Shown here: positions 33,888 to 42,000 of the stretch, one piece after another
Numbering within the stretch: position 1 is the stretch's first letter
Layout: the number at the start of each line of letters is the position of its first letter
NCBI RefSeq assembly: GCF_003113895.1
Contig: NZ_BDUD01000001.1
Coordinates: 6,782,534-6,846,533 of the forward strand
Origin: Nostoc commune NIES-4072
Lineage (GTDB): Bacteria; Cyanobacteriota; Cyanobacteriia; Cyanobacteriales; Nostocaceae
Direction: 5' to 3'
Length of the DNA stretch: 64,000 bases
Notes under the pieces: generated by a model
Seen by the model: the letters and a program-made list of their open reading frames with translations, nothing else
Databases searched by the model: none
Told to the model about the DNA's origin: nothing
Program-made: the position numbers and the translations under genes

Positions 33888-35342
33888 CTAATCATATTTC
33901 ATCACCTGTTTTTGACGAAGGGAACTAATTGCTAAGACTAAAATACTCAAAGTGATTCCTAAAACTGCATAACTCGGTAGAGCGAAGATAGTTATTTTCA
34001 TAATGTATGGCAATTCCCCTGCTTTCACGTTCCATCGGTTTGCTAGAGAGTGGATGAGCCAGCCATGAATAACTGCTGTTTGCACTGCAAGACAGCAAAC
34101 CCCTGCTAACCAAACAGACATTCTTCTCCTAGAAAATTTACAACTCCTGATTTGATACAGCAAATCATTTAGTAAAAAAACAACAGCAGGTATTAACATT
34201 ACAGAACTAGTTTCTTGCGAATAGGTGATGCCAATACTCAAGCAAGAAACTATTGCCATTTCTGCTAAATATATTTTTTTTGACCATTCGGTGAAAGATT
34301 GCTGTAGATACCAATACCAACCCGCCAAACCCAGAAGTATCAAAACAATTAAGTTTGACAAAAGCTTGGCAAAAAATGGGTTATTGGGAAGTAATCTCGG
34401 CCCCACAACCATCAAATCTAGACGACTAATCGATATATAAGGGCTAACTGCGGGATCGGTTTGCCAGAGGGAAAATCCACGAAATGCATCCGAGACAAAT
34501 TGTGTTAAAGAATTATCTGTCAAGGCTAGACCTAAAAATGCTAGACAAGTTACTGTGATCACAGCTACAAAAACTAGAGAGAATCGTCTCTTAAGTAGAA
34601 AATACAGAATGAATAATGCAGCTAATGTGGGTTTAAAAAGGGCAATTCCTAAGCAAATTCCTGCTAGAATATCCTGATTTTTTCTAGCGAATATAAACAT
34701 CCATAAAATAAGAACTGCAATAAAAATTGCAACATTACCAACTTGAAGATCCCGAACTACGCCATAAATCAAGGCAACCGAAATTGTGCAAATAGTTCTG
34801 AAACTTCGTGACTTAGACTCTAGTAAAATATTCGCTCCCCACAAGGCTAAAGCAATTGCTAATATATGCATTAAAATCGATATTTTAAATGCAGTATTCA
34901 TCGAAAAATAACCGAGAAACCAGATGAGAGGAATAATATTAGGTGGATAGACAAACGGTGGAAGAGAGCCACACACCGTAGTTATGCTACAGAAAGTCTG
35001 ATTAAAAATCTCGACATTAAAAGGACTCAGATGCTGATGAGCCAATTTACTCGCCACATAATACCACTGAAAATCCCATAAAGGTGGATTTGGCTGATTT
35101 AGGAAATAAAGTAGCCAACCTGTATAACAGAGGAATCTTGTAACGACTAATACAACACCTGCTTGGATGAGGAAGTTAACAATTGGTTGACGAAAAAATT
35201 GTATCAACCGTTGCATTACTGAAGATTTTAAGAATAAAGAATTTTTCCAGGCTGCCTTTTCTCCATCTAATCGCCAATTATTTCTGAGAATTATAGCAAC
35301 TAAAATTACTATAATTAGGTTCCAAAAACCAAAACTTATCAT
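33888..35342 (-). CDS. GT87-like (DUF2029) polyprenyl-linked glycosyltransferase, membrane protein
   Basis: 484 residues with ten or more membrane helices. After an N-terminal helix comes the acceptor loop region (WDFQWYYVASKLAHQHLSPF), a short Asp-containing motif as in GT-C enzymes, then VRDLQVGNVAIFIAVLILW and GICLGIALFKPTLAALF, which are typical of DUF2029/GT87. Mycobacterial relatives are mannosyl- or arabinosyltransferases using lipid-linked sugars. Sugar and acceptor are unknown here. The neighbour CsaB is also an envelope polysaccharide gene. Confidence 0.75.
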   Translation of the reverse strand: MISFGFWNLIIVILVAIILRNNWRLDGEKAAWKNSLFLKSSVMQRLIQFFRQPIVNFLIQAGVVLVVTRFLCYTGWLLYFLNQPNPPLWDFQWYYVASKLAHQHLSPFNVEIFNQTFCSITTVCGSLPPFVYPPNIIPLIWFLGYFSMNTAFKISILMHILAIALALWGANILLESKSRSFRTICTISVALIYGVVRDLQVGNVAIFIAVLILWMFIFARKNQDILAGICLGIALFKPTLAALFILYFLLKRRFSLVFVAVITVTCLAFLGLALTDNSLTQFVSDAFRGFSLWQTDPAVSPYISISRLDLMVVGPRLLPNNPFFAKLLSNLIVLILLGLAGWYWYLQQSFTEWSKKIYLAEMAIVSCLSIGITYSQETSSVMLIPAVVFLLNDLLYQIRSCKFSRRRMSVWLAGVCCLAVQTAVIHGWLIHSLANRWNVKAGELPYIMKITIFALPSYAVLGITLSILVLAISSLRQKQVMKYD

Positions 35343-35552
35343 TATAATTATTTTTGCATTTAGTAAATAATATCGCTAAAGTGAATCTAGATAATAAATA
35401 CTAAGGTATCTTTATAACTACTTCATATAATTTTGACAATGACTCTCTTTTCCCCAAAAGAATGATTAATAAAAGCCGGGAAAGACGTATTTACGTATAT
35501 ACATAACCTGATTATTTTGTACAGCTTGTAAGTTCTCTACCATTGTTTAATC

Positions 35553-36605
35553 TTACTTATTACATAAAGCGTCGCTCAACAACTCGCGGTGCATTAATGC
35601 TCTATCTACTAAAGATTGTATTTGGTCTGGTGATAACGGATCGCCATTAGCGTAATGCTCCATCCAAGTCAGACTAATCAAATTAGGGTCATCTGGTAAA
35701 CTAGCTAAATCCCATCCAGGCATTTGCAAGTCTTCCATGAGACGATTTACTTTAGGATCATAACTGAGAGCAAAGCAGCGACAACCAACAGATGCAGCCA
35801 TAATCAAGCTGTGTAGGCGCATCCCAATTGCCATTTCCACGCCGCGAAACACACCTTTCAAAAGTTGCGGATCTTCCAGACATAAAATCTTGCTAACATC
35901 TTTAAGGTGTGGTTGAATGGCTTCGGCAATACTTAAATCTTCACTTTTTTGAAATGGCAGTAGTAAAATAAAAGTTTGTGTAGCTTTTTGAAAGTCAACC
36001 AAAGCACGAGTTAAGTTTGCTAAACGTGTTTCTGTAAGCTGAGGATGCGATCGCAACGTTAGTGCAACTCTCGGCGCAGGTAAATCCCAAAGTCCGGGAA
36101 CTGGTTTTGATTCCAACGCCCAAACCGGGTCAGGAGCTATAATACAAGGAATTTGCCAATCAGATAATAAAGCAGCACTGGCGCGATCGCGGACACTAAT
36201 TTTGGTACAATTACCAAAGGTTTGCCATGCCAACCAACGAGTTTGCGGACGCACTAATGGGCCAATACCCTGTGCCCAAGCAACAGTTTTCAAACCCATT
36301 TTTTGCGCCAATGCCATCAGTCCGCCATAATAAAATGGGCTAATAGTACTGGTAACATCTTGGATGAGACTCCCGCCGCCCCAAATCAAGGCATCACTTG
36401 AGCGTAAAGCTTGCAGTACAGCTAAAGGAGCCATGCGATCGCAGGTTTCTACATTGTAGCGATCGCGCGTTTCCTTTGGATTACCCGAAAGTACCACAGG
36501 CGTCACATGAGATGGTAACATTTGCAAAAGCGTTGCCAACAAAGCTTCGTCACCACCATTACCTTTACCGTAATATCCAGATAATAACGCCCGTATCTTG
36601 ACCAT
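35553..36605 (-). CDS. csaB: Polysaccharide pyruvyl transferase CsaB
   Basis: 350 residues. It starts RALLSGYYGKGNGGDEALLA and continues with ALIWGGGSLIQDVTS, TVAWAQGIGPLVRP and a C-terminal MAIGMRLHSLIMAAS, all expected of CsaB. The enzyme adds pyruvate ketals to cell-wall polysaccharide, which in S-layer bacteria anchors SLH-domain proteins. In cyanobacteria a similar role in outer-envelope attachment is inferred. Complete, with an ATG start and no insert. Confidence 0.9.
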   Translation of the reverse strand: MVKIRALLSGYYGKGNGGDEALLATLLQMLPSHVTPVVLSGNPKETRDRYNVETCDRMAPLAVLQALRSSDALIWGGGSLIQDVTSTISPFYYGGLMALAQKMGLKTVAWAQGIGPLVRPQTRWLAWQTFGNCTKISVRDRASAALLSDWQIPCIIAPDPVWALESKPVPGLWDLPAPRVALTLRSHPQLTETRLANLTRALVDFQKATQTFILLLPFQKSEDLSIAEAIQPHLKDVSKILCLEDPQLLKGVFRGVEMAIGMRLHSLIMAASVGCRCFALSYDPKVNRLMEDLQMPGWDLASLPDDPNLISLTWMEHYANGDPLSPDQIQSLVDRALMHRELLSDALCNK

Positions 36606-36728
36606 TTTGGATTTTAGATTTTGGATTTTGGATTAATAGTTATTGTTAAATGAATCTCTGTCCACGATACAAATGATAAACTCAATCCTAAGTTCTACTT
36701 TGAATAGTGCAGAAGATAGTTAGAACCC

Positions 36729-36971
36729 CCTCTGAACTCGGAAGTTGAACCTCTGAACTCGGAAGTTGAACCTCTGAACTCGGACGTTGAGCCTCTGAAC
36801 TCGGACGTTGAGCCTCTGAACTCGGAAGTTGAGCCTCTGAACTCGGACGTTGAGCCTCTGAACTCGGAAGTTGAGCCTCTGAACTCGGAAGTTGAGCCTT
36901 TGAACTCGGACGTTGAGCCTTTGAACTCGGAAGTTGAGCCTCTGAACTCGGACGTTGAGCCTTTGAACTCG
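36729..36971 (+). repeat. 21-bp tandem repeat, 11 full units plus a partial
   Basis: The units read CCTCTGAACTCGGAAGTTGA plus A or G. Variation is confined to a few sites: CCTC/CCTT, GAAG/GACG and GAA/GAG. In one frame they would give PLNS(E/D)VE heptapeptides, but an in-frame TAG lies just upstream and there is no start codon, so I regard them as non-coding. Units are exact in length and have no spacers. Confidence 0.9.
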
Positions 36972-37063
36972 AAATCTTTAAAATTCTAAAAGAACAAGCA
37001 AAGATTTTGTTTAAACAAATATAAAATTCAAGCTACATATCACCTTGACACCACTACTCCTAA

Positions 37064-37150
37064 CTCTTGTACAAACATGATTAATCGCGTCTCTCTTGTA
37101 CAGACGCGATTAATCGCGTCTCTCTTGTACAAACATGATTAATCGCGTCT
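37064..37150 (+). repeat. Three 29-bp direct repeats with ATTAATCGCGTCT ends
   Basis: Units at 37064-37092, 37093-37121 and 37122-37150. The middle one has ACAGACGCGATTAATCGCGT, forming the full palindrome AGACGCGATTAATCGCGTCT, where the outer ones read ACAAACATGATTAATCGCGT. The same palindrome is embedded in the U32 gene at about 15235-15254. Confidence 0.85.
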
Positions 37151-37178
37151 CTCCTAACTCCTAACTCCTAACTTTCTT

Positions 37179-37514
37179 ATGCACGCCCTATCGATTCCCA
37201 CCTGGATTATTCATATTTCTAGCGTTATTGAGTGGATTGTCGCCATTTGGTTAATTTGGACTTACGGCGAACTCACTGGTAATCGCAATTGGTGGGGATT
37301 ATCCCTTGCCATGTTACCAGCTTTAGTCAGCGCCATGTGTGCCTGTACCTGGCATTATTTCGACAACGCCGAATCTCTAGAATGGTTGGTAACACTTCAA
37401 GCTACCATGACCTTAGTTGGTAATTTTACGCTTTGGGCAGCAGCGTATTTGATTTGGCGTTCTACCAAGTCTCCTAACACTGTCGAACTAAAACCTATTA
37501 AATCAGAGCAATGA
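37179..37514 (+). CDS. DUF2499 membrane protein
   Basis: 111 residues with three predicted membrane helices (IIHISSVIEWIVAIWLIWTY, LSLAMLPALVSAMCACTWHY, ATMTLVGNFTLWAAAYLIW). DUF2499 proteins occur in cyanobacteria and chloroplasts, suggesting a photosynthesis-related role, which has not been shown to my knowledge. It overlaps the next gene by four bases (ATGA), so the two are coexpressed. Confidence 0.85.
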   Translation: MHALSIPTWIIHISSVIEWIVAIWLIWTYGELTGNRNWWGLSLAMLPALVSAMCACTWHYFDNAESLEWLVTLQATMTLVGNFTLWAAAYLIWRSTKSPNTVELKPIKSEQ

Positions 37515-37804
37515 TTTCTAAAGAAACCCTGTTTGCACTTTCACTGTTTCCCTATTTGGGTTTCTTGTGGTTTATCAGCCGCAGTCCGCAAATGCCGCGT
37601 TTAGCGCTGTATGGATTTTACGGTACTCTCGTCTTTGTTGCCATCACCATCCCAGCCGGAATTTATGCTGTATTGCATTATGGCAAGTCTTTGGCAGATG
37701 TAGATTGGTTGCACGGTGGTGCAGAAGTATTTTTGACCCTTTCTAATATCTTGCTTGTGCTGGGTTTTGGGCAAGCTGTAAGGCAATTAAAAATGAAAAA
37801 TTAA
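37511..37804 (+). CDS. DUF3593 membrane protein
   Basis: 97 residues, three membrane helices, starting ISKETLFALSLFPYLGFLWF and ending ILLVLGFGQAVRQL. DUF3593 is the usual partner of DUF2499 in cyanobacteria, and the pairing is also kept in plants. Probably the two form a small thylakoid or inner-membrane complex. hisA follows 53 bases later on the same strand. Confidence 0.85.
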   Translation: MISKETLFALSLFPYLGFLWFISRSPQMPRLALYGFYGTLVFVAITIPAGIYAVLHYGKSLADVDWLHGGAEVFLTLSNILLVLGFGQAVRQLKMKN

Positions 37805-37857
37805 AGATCATAAACCCAGCTATAGCTAGAGTTTTAATTGCAATGAGGAAAAAGTAA

Positions 37858-38631
37858 ATGGATGTAATTCCAGCAATTGATTTACTAGAAGGTCGCTGTG
37901 TGCGACTGTATCAGGGAGACTACGATCGTTCGCAAGTTTTTAGCGATAATCCTGCTGATGTTGCCAAACAGTGGGTAGATCAAGGTGCTACCAGATTACA
38001 TATAGTTGATTTAGATGGTGCTAAAGCAGGTAAAGTAGTAAACCTGGGAGCAATTGAAGCGATCGCTCATGCGGTGTCAGTGCCCATTGAAATTGGCGGA
38101 GGATTGCGCGATCGCACCAGCGTGCAACAAGTATTCAATCTAGGCATACAGTGGGCAATTCTCGGAACCATTGCCGTAGAACAACCCCAGTTAGTGCAAC
38201 AACTGTGTGAAGAATTTCCTGGGCAGATTATTATTGGCATTGATGCCCGTAACGGCCGAGTAGCAACTCGCGGTTGGTTAGAAACCTCAGAAGTTTTAGC
38301 AACCCAACTGGCTGTACAAATGCAAGAATTGGGTGCAGCCGCCATCATTTACACAGATATTCACCGTGACGGTACACTTATCGGCCCCAATTTAGAAGCT
38401 TTGCGAGAACTTGCAGCAGTAATTTCCATCCCAATAATTGCTTCTGGTGGAGTAAGTTCTGTTAGCGATTTGTTGAGTTTGTTAGCATTAGAACCTCAAG
38501 GCGTGACTGGTGTGATTGTCGGACGTGCCTTGTATACTGGGGATATTTTACTCAAAGAAGCGTTGCGAGCGATCGGGCCAGGGAGAATTCAGGATATCCC
38601 ACCCAATCTAGATTTTTCTACCTTTGCTTGA
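37858..38631 (+). CDS. hisA: Phosphoribosylformimino-AICAR ribotide isomerase
   Basis: 257 residues. The half-barrel repeats carry the catalytic aspartates in [15 protein letters not shown] and [14 protein letters not shown]. The phosphate-binding motifs are EIGGGLRD and IIASGGVSS. It performs the fourth step of histidine synthesis in the cytosol. A GAGGAAAAA ribosome site lies just before the ATG. Other his genes are not in the window, as is usual for cyanobacteria. Confidence 0.95.
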   Translation: MDVIPAIDLLEGRCVRLYQGDYDRSQVFSDNPADVAKQWVDQGATRLHIVDLDGAKAGKVVNLGAIEAIAHAVSVPIEIGGGLRDRTSVQQVFNLGIQWAILGTIAVEQPQLVQQLCEEFPGQIIIGIDARNGRVATRGWLETSEVLATQLAVQMQELGAAAIIYTDIHRDGTLIGPNLEALRELAAVISIPIIASGGVSSVSDLLSLLALEPQGVTGVIVGRALYTGDILLKEALRAIGPGRIQDIPPNLDFSTFA

Positions 38632-38656
38632 CATTTTCTCCCTTTCGTAAAGACAC

Positions 38657-38682
38657 ACTGTACTTTGGACTCCGAGTACAGT
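38657..38682. terminator. Hairpin downstream of hisA
   Basis: ACTGTACT and AGTACAGT form a perfect 8-bp stem around a 10-base loop, 26 bases past the hisA stop. It is not followed by a T run, so it may be an RNA 3'-end structure rather than a strong intrinsic terminator. Confidence 0.4.
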
Positions 38683-38747
38683 AGTGGCTTCTCTTAACAA
38701 GTCCGGCTATTTGTTTTAGCTAAAGAGTGAACCGTACGGAGAATGAA

Positions 38748-38891
38748 ATGGTTGTTACACTGCAACTGCGCCAGATCGACCTTCAACCAGGGCAGTGCTT
38801 GACATTGCGCGAGATCAGTTGGGCAGAATTTGAAGCAATTTTAGAGGAACTTGGAGAACATCGCCCTGCACGAGTTGCTTACTATCAATGA
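38748..38891 (+). pseudogene. Truncated Uma2-family gene, N-terminal 47 codons only
   Basis: From the ATG at 38748 the frame reads LQLRQIDLQPGQCLTLREIS, then WAEFEAILEELGEHRPARVAYY, and stops. This is the exact N-terminal part of Uma2/DUF820 proteins, which normally continue with a GxLEIMxPxxEHE segment and the PD-(D/E)xK core. Everything after the first strand is missing, so it is a remnant, though it might still be translated. Confidence 0.75.
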
Positions 38892-39060
38892 TCGTCAAGA
38901 ACATATTTGTGATTAATAGCATCCTCACCACATAGACGATTTTCTAGTCTCTTTCCTAAAATATCTTTATAGCTATTCATTCATTTTCTGCCCACCTTAG
39001 CTGTAAATATTGCCATGTTTTTGGGAACCCTAAGTACTGAGGTCTCAAAAATTAAGTCGT

Positions 39061-42000
39061 ATGGTCAGCATTCCCGGATATGACGTTAGCAAAGAACTCT
39101 ACAATGGTTCTCGAACCTTAGTTTATCGCGCTGATCGAGAAGCTGACCGAAAGCCTGTGGTGATTAAGCTGATGAAAAGTGCTTATCCCAGTTTCAATGA
39201 ATTGGTACAGTTTCGCAATCAGTTCACTATCGCCAAAAATCTGAATCTACCTGGAATCATCCAAACCTACAGCCTGGAACCCTATCAGAATGGCTATGCG
39301 TTAGTAATGGAAGATTTTGGGGGAATTTCTCTTAAAGAATGGGGAGTGGGGAGAAGCGTAGAATCTCTGATGGAGTTTTTACGAATTGCGATCGCTCTGT
39401 GCAATACATTAGATATTCTAATTCGTCATCGGATCATTCACAAAGATATTAAACCCGCCAATATTTTAATTAATCCAGAAACTAAAGAAGTTAAATTAAT
39501 TGACTTTAGTATTGCATCTCTACTGCCACGGGAAACTCAAGTTCTTATGAGTCCTAATGTGTTAGAAGGGACACTCGGCTATTTGTCTCCAGAGCAAACT
39601 GGACGGATGAACCGGGGAATTGATTACCGTACTGATTTTTATTCTCTGGGTGTAACTTTTTACGAATTACTAACAGGGGAATTACCATTTAAATCGCACG
39701 ATGCAATGGAATTGGTACATTGTCATATTGCCAAACTTCCGCCTTTAGTACATGAGATTAATCCGCAAATTCCGCCTGTACTCTCATCTATTGTCAGCAA
39801 ATTGATGGCAAAAAATGCCGAAGACCGCTATCAAAGTGCATTTGGGCTGAAATATGATTTAGAAAATTGTTTGGCTCAACTCAATAAAACGGGGAAAATT
39901 GCAAGTTTCCCAATTGCTCAACGGGATGTGTGCGATCGCTTTATTATCCCAGAAAAACTCTATGGTCGTGAGCATGAAGTTGAAACTCTGCTAAAAGCCT
40001 TTGACCGCGTTACCAACAATCAGACAGAACTAATGCTGGTGGCTGGTTTTTCTGGTATTGGTAAAACTGCTTTGGTCAACGAGATTCACAAACCCATTGT
40101 CCGACAAAGAGGCTACTTCATCAAAGGCAAATATGACCAATTTAATCGTAATATTCCCTTTTCCGCTTTTGTCCAGGCGTTTCGAGACTTAATGGGGCAA
40201 TTGGTGAATGAAAGTGATGTCCAATTGTCAACTTGGAAAAATAAAATTTTACAAGTGCTGGGTGATCAGGGTCAAGTTATTCTTGAGGTAATTCCCGAAC
40301 TCGAACAAATTATTGGTCAACAACCACCTGCAACAGAACTTTCACCAAGTGCAGCCCAGAATCGCTTCAATTTACTTTTTCAAAAGTTCATTCAGGTATT
40401 CACCACAAAAGAACATCCATTAGTAATTTTCCTCGATGATTTGCAGTGGGTCGATTCTGCATCACTCAAGTTGATGCAGTTGCTGATGAACCAATCAGGA
40501 AGTGGATCTTTACTTTTAATTGGAGCTTATCGAGATAATGAAGTCTCTACCGCGCATCCTTTGACGCTGACTTTAACGGATATTCGCAAAGCTAATGCCA
40601 CCATTCACAGCATTACTTTAGCCCCGTTAAGTAAAGCCAGTTTAAATCAATTGCTGGTTGATACCTTGAGTTGTTCAGTTGAAGCTGCCCAACCTCTAAC
40701 GCGACTCATCTATCAAAAAACTCAGGGAAATCCATTTTTTATAACGCAATTTCTCAAAGCATTGTATGAAGAAGGACTAATTACTTTTAATTTTCAGCAA
40801 GGATACTGGCAATGTGATATTGCTGGTGTGAAAACACTCGCCCTCACCGATGATGTGGTAGAATTCGTAGCGCTACAGTTGCAGAAATTGCCAGCAGCAA
40901 CGCAAAATGTGTTGAAATTAGCCGCGTGCATTGGCAACCAGTTTGATTTGCTAACCTTAGCAATTGTTTCTGAACAATCGGAAACCGAAACGGCAGCATC
41001 TTTATGGAAAGCTTTGCAAGAAGGGTTAATTTTACCTACTAGTGAAGTTTATAAATTCTTTCAAGATAGCGGGCATGATTCTGACTCAAACCCCTTCAAT
41101 TCAAATTTCCAAGTCCCCACCTATAAATTTTTACATGACCGGGTGCAGCAAGCGGCTTACTCTCTAATTCCAGGTGAGCAGAAACAATTTACCCATCTAA
41201 AAATTGGTCAATTACTCTTGCAAAATACCTCTGAGTCTCAGCAAGAGGAGCGAATTTTTGAGATTGTTAGTCAGTTAAATCGGGGAATATTGCTAATTAC
41301 CCAGCCAATTGAACGTCAAAAATTAGCTCAATTAAATCTAAATGCTGGTCGAAAAGCGAAAGAAGCTACCGCTTATGGTGCAGCAATACATTACTTAAAT
41401 TCCGGAATGGAATTGCTGACAATTAATAGTTGGGAAATCGCCTACGAACTGACTCTAAGTTTATACGAAGAAGCCGCCGAAGCTGCCTTTCTCAGCAATC
41501 AATTTGAGCTAATGGAATTTCTAATCCAGATTGTTATCCAACAAACAACTACCTTATTGGATAGAGTGAAAGTTTATGAAGTTCAACTCCAAGCTTATCA
41601 GGTGCAGGGTCAACCATTCCAAGCGATCGCAGCCGGGCGTGAACTTCTCAATCAACTTGGGGTGACATTACCCGAATCAGTAACGCCTTTAGACATTCAG
41701 CAATATGTCGTAAACACGCTCTCCACCTTGGCAGGCAGAAGTATTGAGAGCTTAGTTGATTTGCCATTGATGGATGATGCCAAAGCTTTGGTTGCTTTGC
41801 GGATTATCGCTAGCATCGCTCCCGCCATCCATCAGAGTTCCTCCAATCTGTTGCCAATTATTGCCTGCGAAGAGGTGAATTTATCTCTTAAATACGGCAA
41901 TGCACCACTCTCTGCACCAGGGTACGCAGATTTTGGAATTGTACTTAATAGTTGTAACCAACTGGAGTCAGGTTATGAATTTGGCAAGCTAGGTTTAATG

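Larger units (their letters stand above)
36606..37178. other. Repeat-filled intergenic region
   Basis: 573 bases holding a 21-bp minisatellite (36729-36971), an AT-rich spacer, three 29-bp units (37064-37150) and a short CTCCTAACT tract just before the DUF2499 gene. I see no gene. Confidence 0.7.

Noticed and set aside
36729..36971. CRISPR array
   Set aside because: The units are directly adjacent with no spacers, and no cas gene is present. The same holds for 50799-51101 and 37064-37150.
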